Assembly: GCA_937892955.1 (NCBI GenBank)
Contig: CALBKH010000116.1
Location: 1-60,616, forward strand
Length of the DNA: 60,616 nt
Origin: an uncultured Alphaproteobacteria bacterium
Lineage (GTDB): Bacteria; Pseudomonadota; Alphaproteobacteria; Rhizobiales; Ancalomicrobiaceae
Direction of reading: 5' to 3'
Below, piece by piece: positions 43,828 through 53,114 of the stretch. A program made the translations under genes and the position numbers. The stretch's first letter is position 1. The number at the start of each line of letters is the position of its first letter. The notes under the pieces are model-generated. The model saw only the letters and a program-made list of their open reading frames with translations, was not told the origin of the DNA and made no database searches.

Positions 43828-46800
43828 GCGGTCGCGCCCCGCGCCTTCCATTCCCGCAGCGCCTGCGCATCGCGCGCCGAGACGTCGGGGAATTCGGGAT
43901 CCGAGCCGACGTCCGCCACGATCCGCCACGAGCGGGCGCACTTCGGACCTTCCGCCTTCTTCGGCACCACCGCGACGCCGGCGACGTCGTAGAGGCGGAA
44001 CGCGTCTTCCGGCGCCTCCTCGCCCGTCACCACGATGCCGGAGGTGATCGCCACTTCGGCGAGATCGACGCCGTCGAGCGCTTCGACGAGGCCGACGTCG
44101 GCGATGTGGACGATCGGCGCGGCTTCGAGGCTCGATCCGATGCGCTTGGCGGCGCGTTCGAGCTCCAGCGCGCCGGTGACGACCCGGCGGACGTCGCGCA
44201 CCTTGGCCCACTTCGCCACCAGCGCCTCGTCCTTCCACGCCCCCGGCAGCTCGGGGAAGAGCTCGAGATGGATCGAGCCGGCGCCCGGATGGGCGTGGCC
44301 CCAGGCCTCCTCCATGGTGAAGGGCAGCATCGGCGCCAGCCACTTGGCCAGCGCGTCGAAGAGCTGTGCCACCACGGCGAGCGCCGCCCGGCGCTTCACC
44401 GAGGAATGCGGCTCGCAGTAGAGCGCATCCTTGCGGACGTCGAAGTAGAAGGCCGAGAGATCGACGACCATGAAGTTCATGATCGCGCCGACGACGCGCT
44501 TGAAGTCGTACTCGGCGTAGCCGGCCTTCACCGTCTCGCCGATCTCGGCGAGGCGATGCAGCATCAGCCGCTCGAGTTCCGGCATCTCCGCGAGCGCCGG
44601 ATCGAGCGCCGCGTCGTGATGGGCGAGCGTGCCGAGCATCCAGCGGACGGTGTTGCGCAGCTTGCGATAGGCCTCGACGTTGGTCTTGAGGATCTCGTTG
44701 CCGATGCGCAGATCGTCGGCGTAGTCGGAGGTCATCACCCACAGGCGCAGGATGTCGGCGCCCGACTGGGCGATGACGTCCTGCGGGCTGACGATGTTGC
44801 CGAGCGACTTCGACATCTTGCGGCCGTCCTCGGCCATGACGAAGCCGTGGGTGAGCACCGAGTCGTAGGGCGCGCGCCCGTTGGTGCCGCAGCTCTCGAG
44901 CAGCGACGAATGAAACCAGCCGCGATGCTGGTCCGAGCCCTCGAGATACATGTCCGCAGGCCACTTCAGATCGGGGCGCTTCCTCAGGCAGAAGGCGTGG
45001 GTCGAACCCGAGTCGAACCAGACGTCGAGGATGTCGGTGACCTGCTCCCACTCGGCGATGTCGTCGACGAGGCCGCCGAGGAAGCGCTCCTTGGCGCCCG
45101 CCTCGTACCAGGCGTCGGCGCCGTGCGCGACGAAGGCGTCGTGGACGCGCTTCATCAACTCGTCGTTGGCGGCGAAATGCGGTCCCGGCGCCAGATCGTG
45201 GGTGCGGGCGTTGCGGAACACGGCGATCGGCACGCCCCAGGCGCGCTGGCGCGACACCACCCAGTCCGGGCGGTTGGCGATCATGCCGGTCAAGCGGTTC
45301 TGACCCGCGGCCGGATAGAAGGTGGTCTCGCCGATCGCGCGCAGCGCCCGGGCGCGCAGCGTGTCGCCCTGGCCCTCGATGTCGCGGTCCATGTGGATGA
45401 ACCACTGCGGTGTGTTGCGGAAGATCACCGGCTTCTTCGAACGCCAGGAGTGCGGGTACTGGTGCTTGAGCCGGCCGCGCGCCAGGAGCGCGTTCGCCTC
45501 GATCAGCGCCCGGATGACATTGGCGTTGGCGTCACCCTTGTCGCCATCGGCGGTGATGACGACGCTGCCGGTCAGCCCCGGCGCGTCTTCGGTGAGGACG
45601 CCGGCGTCGTCGACGGTGAAGGGGATCTCGGTGTCGATGCCGCGCGCCTCGAGGAAGCGGCCGTTGGCCATCCAGATCTCGAAGTCCTCGCGGCCGTGGC
45701 CCGGCGCGGTGTGGACGAAGCCGGTACCCGAGTCGTCGGTGACGTGGTCGCCGTCGAGCAGCGGCACGGGGAACGAATAAGGTGGATTAAAATCATAAGA
45801 TGCAGCGTAGCCAGAGCCGTCTTCACGCTCGACAATCTTATTCCTCAAGCTGGAGTACAGCCCGCCAAATTTGTCGATCCATTCAGTCATTCCCCCACCG
45901 AATCCAGCTCCGGCTCCAATTGTCACAGGCGCGATCGGATTCAGCGGATGGGCGAGCGACAGCGCGCCGAGGTCTGCCGCCGAGACGGTGCGGACCTTCT
46001 GGAAGTTCTCGACCTTGGCGGCCTTCATCACCTCCTCGGCGAGCTTGTCGGCGAGGATCAGGAGGTCGCCCTCCTTCGCCCAGTTGCCCTCCGGCGCGGC
46101 GTTGACGCGGTAGAGGCCATAGGCGATGCGGTTCGAATAGGAGACGGCGCGGTTGCCCGGGATGGTCCACGGCGTCGTCGTCCAGATGACCACCGACGCG
46201 TCGGCGAGTTCCCCGTCCGAGGTCACCGGGAACTTCACGAAGATCGTGTCGGACGTGTGGTCCTGATACTCGACCTCGGCCTCGGCCAGCGCCGTCTTCT
46301 CGACCACCGACCACATCACCGGCTTGGAGCCGCGATAGAGCTGGCCCGAGGTGGCGAACTTCTGGATCTCGTTGGCGATCACCGCCTCCGCGTCGTAGCT
46401 CATGGTGAGATACGGATCACGGAAGTCGCCGACGACGCCGAGGCGCTCGAATTCGGCCGACTGCACCTTGACCCAGTGCTCGGCGAAGGCGCGGCACTCG
46501 GCGCGGAACTCGTTGATCGGCACCTCGTCCTTGTTCTTGCCCGCGGCGCGATACTTCTCCTCGATCTTCCACTCGATCGGCAGGCCGTGGCAGTCCCAGC
46601 CCGGAACGTAGTTCGAGTCGAACCCTTCCATCTGCTTCTGGCGGGTGATGACGTCTTTCAGGATCTTGTTCAGCGCGTGGCCGATGTGCAGGTGGCCGTT
46701 GGCGTAGGGAGGGCCGTCGTGCAGCACGAACTTCGGCCGACCGGCGGCCTTCGCCCGCTGGGCACGGTAGAGGTCGTCCTTCTCCCACTTGGCCAGGATC

Positions 46801-46892
46801 TCCGGCTCGCGCTGCGGCAGGCCGGCGCGCATCGGGAAATCGGTCTTGGGCAGAAAGAGCGTCTTGGAATAGTCGACGGGTGCGGCGGTCAT
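43824..46892 (-). CDS. ileS: Isoleucyl-tRNA synthetase
   Basis: 1022-residue class Ia synthetase. HIGH motif in PPYANGHLHIGHAL (residues ~61-74), KMSKS at 692-696, CP1 editing domain with TGFVHTAPGHGREDF and WTTTPWTIPGNRA, and C-terminal anticodon-binding domain. The C-terminal zinc motif is reduced (KCARSW), as in many alphaproteobacteria. Unusual: residues ~322-372 are a 51-residue insertion in the editing domain encoded by ~50% GC DNA (45777-45929) with codons such as AGG, GGA, AAA and TTT rare in the rest of the gene. The start is the ATG at 46892; an upstream open frame is not coding. Confidence 0.96.
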   Translation of the reverse strand: MTAAPVDYSKTLFLPKTDFPMRAGLPQREPEILAKWEKDDLYRAQRAKAAGRPKFVLHDGPPYANGHLHIGHALNKILKDVITRQKQMEGFDSNYVPGWDCHGLPIEWKIEEKYRAAGKNKDEVPINEFRAECRAFAEHWVKVQSAEFERLGVVGDFRDPYLTMSYDAEAVIANEIQKFATSGQLYRGSKPVMWSVVEKTALAEAEVEYQDHTSDTIFVKFPVTSDGELADASVVIWTTTPWTIPGNRAVSYSNRIAYGLYRVNAAPEGNWAKEGDLLILADKLAEEVMKAAKVENFQKVRTVSAADLGALSLAHPLNPIAPVTIGAGAGFGGGMTEWIDKFGGLYSSLRNKIVEREDGSGYAASYDFNPPYSFPVPLLDGDHVTDDSGTGFVHTAPGHGREDFEIWMANGRFLEARGIDTEIPFTVDDAGVLTEDAPGLTGSVVITADGDKGDANANVIRALIEANALLARGRLKHQYPHSWRSKKPVIFRNTPQWFIHMDRDIEGQGDTLRARALRAIGETTFYPAAGQNRLTGMIANRPDWVVSRQRAWGVPIAVFRNARTHDLAPGPHFAANDELMKRVHDAFVAHGADAWYEAGAKERFLGGLVDDIAEWEQVTDILDVWFDSGSTHAFCLRKRPDLKWPADMYLEGSDQHRGWFHSSLLESCGTNGRAPYDSVLTHGFVMAEDGRKMSKSLGNIVSPQDVIAQSGADILRLWVMTSDYADDLRIGNEILKTNVEAYRKLRNTVRWMLGTLAHHDAALDPALAEMPELERLMLHRLAEIGETVKAGYAEYDFKRVVGAIMNFMVVDLSAFYFDVRKDALYCEPHSSVKRRAALAVVAQLFDALAKWLAPMLPFTMEEAWGHAHPGAGSIHLELFPELPGAWKDEALVAKWAKVRDVRRVVTGALELERAAKRIGSSLEAAPIVHIADVGLVEALDGVDLAEVAITSGIVVTGEEAPEDAFRLYDVAGVAVVPKKAEGPKCARSWRIVADVGSDPEFPDVSARDAQALREWKARGATA
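45777..45929 (-). other. Low-GC in-frame insertion within ileS
   Basis: 153 bp (51 codons) of about 50% GC by hand count, inside a gene near 66-68% GC. It encodes PVTIGAGAGFGGGMTEWIDK then FGGLYSSLRNKIVEREDGSG and YAASYDFNPPY, between AHPLNPIA and SFPVPLLDGDHV, where typical alphaproteobacterial IleS has only a few residues. No stop codon, direct repeat or terminal inverted repeat was seen. Confidence 0.7.
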
Positions 46893-47268
46893 CTCGGTAT
46901 CCAACGTCGGAAGAATTCGGAAGGCGGGCGGCTCGGCGGCCGCCGCTCGCTCGGTTCGCTCGAACCCGGCGGGAGCGTGTCCCACGGGCGAGCGCGAGGG
47001 TTCCCGGATCCGGCGTGCGGCCCTCAGGCGCGCCCGCTCGGAGCCGGGCCGATAATTCGCGTCGCCGAAGCGCGCGGGGCGAAGAGGCTCGCCCGATCGG
47101 TCCACCGAGATTTCATGGGCGCGTTTCTAACAGGAGACGCCGAGAACCGGAAGGGGCGGGCGACGTCGCCTTGCGTCGAAACCGCCATCTTGCGATCCGC
47201 CGTCCGAGGCACGACATGTGGTCGTGAGGGGCTCGATCCGGAACCGTCGCAGGATGGAGGATCAGACC
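46893..47268. other. Divergent intergenic region ileS / small helical protein
   Basis: 376 bp. No RNA gene, repeat or clear operator recognised; presumably carries the promoters for ileS (minus) and the gene at 47269 (plus). Confidence 0.4.
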
Positions 47269-47562
47269 GTGACGACACCCGAACTCACCGAGAGGCTGGC
47301 CGATCTCGCCGGCCGTATCGAGGCTCGCATCACCGACCTGCGCGAGCGCGGCGAATTCTCCGACGTCCACGCCGCCGCCTTCGCCGACATTCGCGCCAAG
47401 CGGGCGGCTCTCGAAGAGCGGATGGAGGAGGCCGTTGCCGCCGGCGAGGCCGGCCGCGCCACGCTCATCGAACTGCGCCGCGACGTCGATGCGCTGGTCG
47501 ACGGCTTCGAAGAGGCGGTCTTCGCCATCGACGCTCGCGGCGAGCGCGCCCGCAACGGCTGA
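47269..47562 (+). CDS. Small helical protein, unknown function
   Basis: 97 residues, almost wholly helical and charged (LTERLADLAGRIEARITDLR, KRAALEERMEEAVAAGE, TLIELRRDVDALVDGFEEAV), without membrane segment. GTG 47269 is preferred because GGAGG lies 8 nt upstream; an ATG at 47254 is possible. No named family recognised. Codon use matches neighbours. Confidence 0.65.
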   Translation: MTTPELTERLADLAGRIEARITDLRERGEFSDVHAAAFADIRAKRAALEERMEEAVAAGEAGRATLIELRRDVDALVDGFEEAVFAIDARGERARNG

Positions 47563-47746
47563 CCCCGCGCCCCCGAGCCGGCCGTGTCGGTCCTGCGCCG
47601 GATCCGGCCGCCGCCGCGGAACGAAGCCCGTCGGGTGAGCGAGCGTCCGGCGCGGAGCACCCATGCCGGAACCGAGGGAAAGACGACTTGCGTGGTGCCC
47701 GCCGCGGTCGTCTGATCGCTCCGCCGCGTACCGGAGGAACTCCACC

Positions 47747-48790
<1,044 letters not shown>

Positions 48791-48804
48791 CGGAGCGACG
48801 CCGG

Positions 48805-48828
48805 ACCGCCGCTCACTCGAGCGGCGGT
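48805..48828. terminator. Hairpin between convergent genes
   Basis: ACCGCCGCTC / GAGCGGCGGT, perfect 10-bp stem, 4-nt loop, spanning the stop codon of the minus-strand EamA gene and lying 15 bp after the aldo/keto reductase stop. No T-run. Confidence 0.5.
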
Positions 48829-49754
48829 ACCTCGCGCGAGCGGCCGTGCAGCCGCTCGCGATGGACGATGTAGAGGCCGGAGGCGACGATGACGGCGATG
48901 CCGACCCAGGTCGGGCCTTCCGGGAAGTCGCCGAACATCAGGAAGCCGAGGATCGTCGCCGAGACGATCTCGAGATAGCCGAAGGGTGCCAGCACCGCCG
49001 CCGGCGCCAGTTCGAAGGCGCGTACGATCATCCCGTGAGTGAGGAACGACAGCGCGCCGATGCCGAGGAACCACACCCAGGAGAGGCCGGTGGGCATCAC
49101 CACCGGCTGCGCCAGGAGCCCGGTCGCCGCCGCTACGGCGAGGACGACGCCGAGCGCCACCGTGCCGACCGCCCCGGTGACGAACTGTACCGCCACCAGA
49201 CTGCCCGCTCCGGCGAGCCGCCGCGTCATCACGTGATAGCCGGCGAAGGTGCAGGCCGAGCCGAGCGGCAACAGCGCCGTGGCGCCGAACTGTTCGAAGC
49301 TCGGGCGGATGATCATCAACGTGCCGAGGAACCCGACCGCACAGGCCGCCCAGCGCCGCGGGCCGACCGTCTCGCCGAGCAGGATCGGCGACACCGCGGT
49401 CAGGATCATCGGTTCGGCGAAGGCGATGGCGAGCGCATCGGTGAGCGGCATCGTCGCCAGCGCCGTGAAGAACATCATCGAGGTGGCGGCGAGGAGCAGC
49501 GATCGCACCACGTGGCCGCCGAGCCGCGGCGGGATCAGCCGACGGCCTTCGCCGAGGGCGACGCCGACCACCACCGCCGCCAGGAGCTGGCCGACGAAGC
49601 GCCCGAAGGCGACCTCGAGTCCCGACATCTCGGCGGTCAGGAGCTTCGCCAGCGCGTCCATCGACGGCACGATCAGCATGGCGACGGTCATGATGCCGAT
49701 GCCGCGGACGATGGTCTGGGAGCGCGCTTTCGGATCGAACGGGATCTCGGTCAT
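48813..49754 (-). CDS. EamA/DMT-family transporter
   Basis: 313 residues with about ten hydrophobic helices in two repeats (first ALAIAFAEPMILTAVSPILL, second PAAVLAPFGYLEIVSATILG), the drug/metabolite transporter EamA layout. Substrate unknown. Its start overlaps the ribF stop by 4 nt (ATGA), so it is co-transcribed with ribF; a flavin-related substrate is conceivable but only from context. Confidence 0.88.
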   Translation of the reverse strand: MTEIPFDPKARSQTIVRGIGIMTVAMLIVPSMDALAKLLTAEMSGLEVAFGRFVGQLLAAVVVGVALGEGRRLIPPRLGGHVVRSLLLAATSMMFFTALATMPLTDALAIAFAEPMILTAVSPILLGETVGPRRWAACAVGFLGTLMIIRPSFEQFGATALLPLGSACTFAGYHVMTRRLAGAGSLVAVQFVTGAVGTVALGVVLAVAAATGLLAQPVVMPTGLSWVWFLGIGALSFLTHGMIVRAFELAPAAVLAPFGYLEIVSATILGFLMFGDFPEGPTWVGIAVIVASGLYIVHRERLHGRSREVPPLE

Positions 49755-50758
49755 GGCCGGAGCTCGGCGAGCGCCCTGTCGAGGGCCGACCCCGGCCCGA
49801 TCGCCGAGAGCAGCGCTCGCGCCTCTCCGCAGTCGACCTTCATCTGGTCGATCAATCCGTCGAGCGAGGCGAACTTCGCCTCGGGACGCAGATAGGAGAC
49901 GAAGGTGACGTCGGCGGTCTTGCCGTAGAGATCGCCGGCGAAGTCGAGGACATGGGTCTCGAGCACCGGCGCGCCGTGGTCGAACTGCGGCCGCCGGCCC
50001 CAATTGGCGGCGCCGAGATGGGGCACCCCGTCGACGGTGAAGATCACCGCATAGACCCCGTGTTTCAGGCGGCAGTCGCCGGCCAGCCGCATGTTGGCGG
50101 TCGGGAAGCCGAGATCGCGGCCGCGCCGGTCGCCGCCGACGATCGCGCCCTCGACGAACCAGCGATAGCCGAGGAGCCCGGCCGCCTCGGCCAGATCGCC
50201 CGCCTCCAGCGCCGTGCGGATGCGGCTCGACGAGACCAGCGCCCCGTCCTCGGCGGTGTGCGGCTCGACCACGTCGACGCCGAAGCCGTGGCGCACACCC
50301 GCCACCGACAGGAAGGCCGGGGAGCCCGAACGCCCCTTGCCGAAGTGGAAGTCCCAGCCGACCGTGGCATTGGCGAGACCGAGCCCGTCGACCAGCACGC
50401 GCGCGACGAAGTCATCGGCCGACAGCGCCGCCAGCTCACCGTCGAACGGCGCGACCACCAGCCCGTCGAGACCGAGAGCGGAGGCGAGCCGCGCCTTGGC
50501 GGCCGGCGGGGTCAGCCGGAATACCGGCTTGTCGGGGGCGAAGAAGGAGCGCGGATGCGGCTCGAAGGTCAGCGCCAGCGCCGGCCGCCCCGCCGCGCGG
50601 GCCCGATCGAGCGTCGCCGCGAGCACCGCCTGATGGCCGCGATGCATGCCGTCGAAGTTGCCGATCGCCACATGAGCGCCGCGCAACGTCGCCGGCAGGC
50701 CTTCGCCGAAGGCGATCGACCGGAACGGCTGAGAGCGCGGCGACGTCGGATCGGACAT
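49751..50758 (-). CDS. ribF: Bifunctional riboflavin kinase/FAD synthetase
   Basis: 335-residue two-domain enzyme making FMN and FAD. N-terminal adenylyltransferase domain: GNFDGMHRGHQAVL (nucleotidyl-transferase), TFEPHPRSFF and SSSRIRTALEAGD. C-terminal flavokinase domain: GGDRRGRDLGFPTANM and the Glu in VLETHVLDFAGDLYG. ATG 50758 (MSDPTSP) chosen; the open frame upstream is not coding. First gene of the ribF-eamA pair. Confidence 0.95.
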   Translation of the reverse strand: MSDPTSPRSQPFRSIAFGEGLPATLRGAHVAIGNFDGMHRGHQAVLAATLDRARAAGRPALALTFEPHPRSFFAPDKPVFRLTPPAAKARLASALGLDGLVVAPFDGELAALSADDFVARVLVDGLGLANATVGWDFHFGKGRSGSPAFLSVAGVRHGFGVDVVEPHTAEDGALVSSSRIRTALEAGDLAEAAGLLGYRWFVEGAIVGGDRRGRDLGFPTANMRLAGDCRLKHGVYAVIFTVDGVPHLGAANWGRRPQFDHGAPVLETHVLDFAGDLYGKTADVTFVSYLRPEAKFASLDGLIDQMKVDCGEARALLSAIGPGSALDRALAELRP

Positions 50759-50893
50759 GGGGCGGGTTCGCGGGGTCGTCGGACGAGGGGGCGCGGCACC
50801 GCAGGCGGCGCGCGAAACGAGCCGCGACCCTGCCCGAGCCGATGCCGGACGGTCAAGTCCGCCCGGCGCAGCTCTCCTCTGCCCATGCGGTCG

Positions 50894-50945
50894 CGGGATC
50901 GGCGTTTCGGGATCGGCGTTTCGGGATCGGCGGCTCGGGATCACC
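50894..50945. repeat. Short tandem repeat upstream of ribF
   Basis: CGGGATCGGCGTTT is repeated in tandem (about three copies, then degenerate CGGGATCACCGGCT) within the 258-bp gap between ribF and the MaoC gene. Confidence 0.6.
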
Positions 50946-51016
50946 GGCTCGCGGCCGACGCTCGGGGGTCGGTGCCGGGACCCCGCCGGAGCGAGGTCGC
51001 GGCCGGTCCCGGACGA

Positions 51017-51469
51017 TCAGGCGGCGGCCTCTTCCTTCGGCCGTGGCGGGACCATGACGATCGCCTGACCGTCGAGCACCACGGTGTCGCCGACATGCGC
51101 CTCGCAGTGCAGCGTGCAGCGCCGCCCCTTTTCCGCCAGTTCGATCACCTCGACGCTGACCACGACGGTCTCGCCGATCTTCACCGGCGCCCTGAAGTGG
51201 AGCGTCTGCGACAGATAGACGGCGCCCGGGCCCGGCAGACGGGTGCCGAGGATCGCCGAGATCAGAGAGGCGGTGTAGAGGCCGTGGGCGATGCGCTGGC
51301 CGAAACGGGTCTTCGACGCGTAGACGTCGCACAGATGGATGGGATTGTCGTCCCCCGACAGCTGCGCGAATCCGATCACGTCGGAATCCTCGACCGTTCG
51401 CGTCAGGCTCTCTTTCATGCCGACGGAAAGATCTTCGAAGAAGTAGGACTTCAGTACCGGTACGGACAT
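51017..51469 (-). CDS. MaoC-family (R)-specific enoyl-CoA hydratase-like protein
   Basis: 150-residue single hot-dog-fold hydratase. The hydratase-2 motif is clear: D40 and H45 in GDDNPIHLCD, plus FGQRIAHGLYTASLISAIL and PGPGAVYLSQTLHFRAPVKI. PhaJ-like size; probably hydrates trans-2-enoyl-CoA to (R)-3-hydroxyacyl-CoA, or acts on a related acyl-CoA. ATG 51469 has GAGG 6 nt upstream; an in-frame GTG at 51481 would add four residues. Confidence 0.88.
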   Translation of the reverse strand: MSVPVLKSYFFEDLSVGMKESLTRTVEDSDVIGFAQLSGDDNPIHLCDVYASKTRFGQRIAHGLYTASLISAILGTRLPGPGAVYLSQTLHFRAPVKIGETVVVSVEVIELAEKGRRCTLHCEAHVGDTVVLDGQAIVMVPPRPKEEAAA

Positions 51470-51782
51470 GTACGACCTCACCAGACGAAAACGTTCGTCT
51501 CGACGTTGGGGAGTATTTTACACGAGCCTTCGCGCGAGACCAGAGCGCCTCAATACGGACCCGGGCGAAAGTATGAATCGTGGAGTAACCACGACGACTC
51601 CAATTCGATGACTCTTTGACGAGATTTGCGCCATTAACCGAATGTTGGATTCTCCGCGGTAGATTGTCCCATGGGCTCGGGGAGAGGCGGAGATCGGCGA
51701 ACGATCCCAAGCCGACCCCGGAATGAACACCAAGGAAGCGACTCGACAGGGAACGTCGCGGCCCGTTTCGGAGTACGAACTC
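51470..51782. other. Divergent intergenic region maoC-type gene / cheY
   Basis: 313 bp, locally less GC-rich around 51590-51660 (for example GACTCTTTGACGAGATTTGC), as expected for promoters in both directions. No operator recognised. Confidence 0.4.
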
Positions 51783-52166
51783 ATGGCGCTGGATCTCACG
51801 ATGCCGGTTCTCGTGGTCGACGACTACAAGACGATGATCCGCATCATCCGCAATCTCCTCAAGCAGCTCGGCTTCGACGATGTCGACGAGGCGTCGGACG
51901 GCACCGAAGCGCTCGGCAAGATGAAGGAGCGCCGCTACGGCCTCGTCATCTCCGATTGGAACATGGAGCCGATGACCGGCTACGAGCTCCTCAAGCATGT
52001 TCGTGCCGACACCGGTCTCTCCAAGACCCCGTTCATCATGGTCACGGCCGAGTCCAAGACCGAGAACGTCATCGCCGCCAAGAAGGCCGGCGTCAACAAC
52101 TACATCGTCAAGCCGTTCAACGCTCAGACGCTGAAGGGCAAGATCGAGGCGGTCTTCTCGGACTGA
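51783..52166 (+). CDS. cheY: Chemotaxis response regulator CheY
   Basis: 127-residue stand-alone receiver close to canonical CheY: VLVVDDYKTMIRIIRNLLKQ, phospho-acceptor D58 in VISDWNMEPMTG, MVTAESKTEN and YIVKPFNAQTL. Phospho-CheY binds the flagellar motor switch. Followed 76 bp later by cheZ, whose product should dephosphorylate it. The ATG at 51783 begins the receiver directly; an ATG at 51723 would add 20 residues without family support. Confidence 0.93.
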   Translation: MALDLTMPVLVVDDYKTMIRIIRNLLKQLGFDDVDEASDGTEALGKMKERRYGLVISDWNMEPMTGYELLKHVRADTGLSKTPFIMVTAESKTENVIAAKKAGVNNYIVKPFNAQTLKGKIEAVFSD

Positions 52167-52242
52167 TCCGCGACACGAGGACCGGGAGCCGGCGGCGAGT
52201 GGGGATTCCCGCCGGTTCGAAACTCATCAGGGGACGAAGAAC

Positions 52243-52911
52243 ATGGCGCCGGCGAGCCCGGAGCAGCTGACGCACATCGTCGATTTCCTCCGGCGCGAGA
52301 GACGCGATCTCTCCCTGGAAGACGTGATGGTCCTCGCCGAACGTATGGCGGCGACCCTCGACGAGACGGTGGCGCGCGTCGATACGCTGCTGCACGACGA
52401 ATTCAAGATGATCGTTGGCGAGATCGCCACGCTCCGGCGCGACATCGGCGGCCTGCGCCCCGATCACATGCGCTTCGAGCGGATCCCGGAAGCCGGCCGC
52501 GAACTCGACGCCGTGGTCGAGGCGACCGAGACGGCGACCGTCGCCATCATGGAAGCGGCCGAGACCATCATGGCCGCCGATGCCTCCGATCCGGAAGCCT
52601 ACAAGGCGCTGGTCGACGACAAGATGATCGTCGTCTTCGAGGCCTGTTCCTTCCAGGACATCACCGGTCAGCGCATCCGCAAGGTGGTGCGCACCCTCGG
52701 CTGGATCGAGGAGCGTCTCGGCCAGTTGAGCCAGCGCCTGAAGTTCGGCGAGGCCGATCCCCTCCACGTCCACGAGACCGAGGAGGAACGCCGCCAGCGC
52801 GAGCTCATTCTCCACGGCCCGCAGATGAAGGGCGAGGGCGTCAGCCAGGATTTCGTCGACGACGTCTTCGCCATGTCCGACCAGGACGCCATCGACAAGC
52901 TCTTCGATTGA
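52243..52911 (+). CDS. cheZ: CheZ-family CheY-P phosphatase
   Basis: 222-residue helical-hairpin protein. The phosphatase centre is visible as ACSFQDITGQRIRKVV with D139 and Q143 matching E. coli CheZ D143/Q147, and the C-terminal CheY-binding peptide DQDAIDKLFD ends the protein. Many alphaproteobacteria use phosphate-sink CheYs instead, so the CheY-CheZ pair is worth noting. A strong terminator follows. Confidence 0.9.
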   Translation: MAPASPEQLTHIVDFLRRERRDLSLEDVMVLAERMAATLDETVARVDTLLHDEFKMIVGEIATLRRDIGGLRPDHMRFERIPEAGRELDAVVEATETATVAIMEAAETIMAADASDPEAYKALVDDKMIVVFEACSFQDITGQRIRKVVRTLGWIEERLGQLSQRLKFGEADPLHVHETEEERRQRELILHGPQMKGEGVSQDFVDDVFAMSDQDAIDKLFD

Positions 52912-52932
52912 TCGCGAGCGCCATGCGCGACA

Positions 52933-52969
52933 CGACGAAGCCGCCCGAGCCTCTCGGGCGGCTTCGTCG
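52933..52969 (+). terminator. Intrinsic terminator after cheZ
   Basis: CGACGAAGCCGCCCGAG and CTCGGGCGGCTTCGTCG form a perfect 17-bp stem with a 3-nt loop, followed by CTTTGTG. Confidence 0.85.
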
Positions 52970-52994
52970 CTTTGTGATGAATTCGAGGCGCCTC

Positions 52995-53110
52995 ACGCGA
53001 AATTCGGGCGAATCCCTCCGAACTTCGCGTTCCGCTCGTCGAAAGCCCGTCTGAGCAAGGGCTTTTCGACGAGTTGAATCCGGCATCGCGGAACGCGATC
53101 TGCCGGATTC
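52995..53110. repeat. Composite triple-hairpin intergenic repeat, copy C
   Basis: Hairpin 1: ACGCGAAATTCGGG / CCGAACTTCGCGT (52995-53030). Hairpin 2: CTCGTCGAAAGCCC / GGGCTTTTCGACGAG (53035-53073). Hairpin 3: GAATCCGGC / GCCGGATTC (53076-53110) around ATCGCGGAACGCGATCT. Same architecture as the copy near 20.7 kb. It ends 4 bp before the stop codon of the minus-strand EAL gene. Confidence 0.82.
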
Positions 53111-53114
53111 CGTA

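Noticed and set aside
43824..46892. ileS as a frameshifted or pseudogene because of the odd low-GC patch
   Set aside because: The frame is continuous, HIGH and KMSKS are intact, and the editing motifs follow the patch directly.
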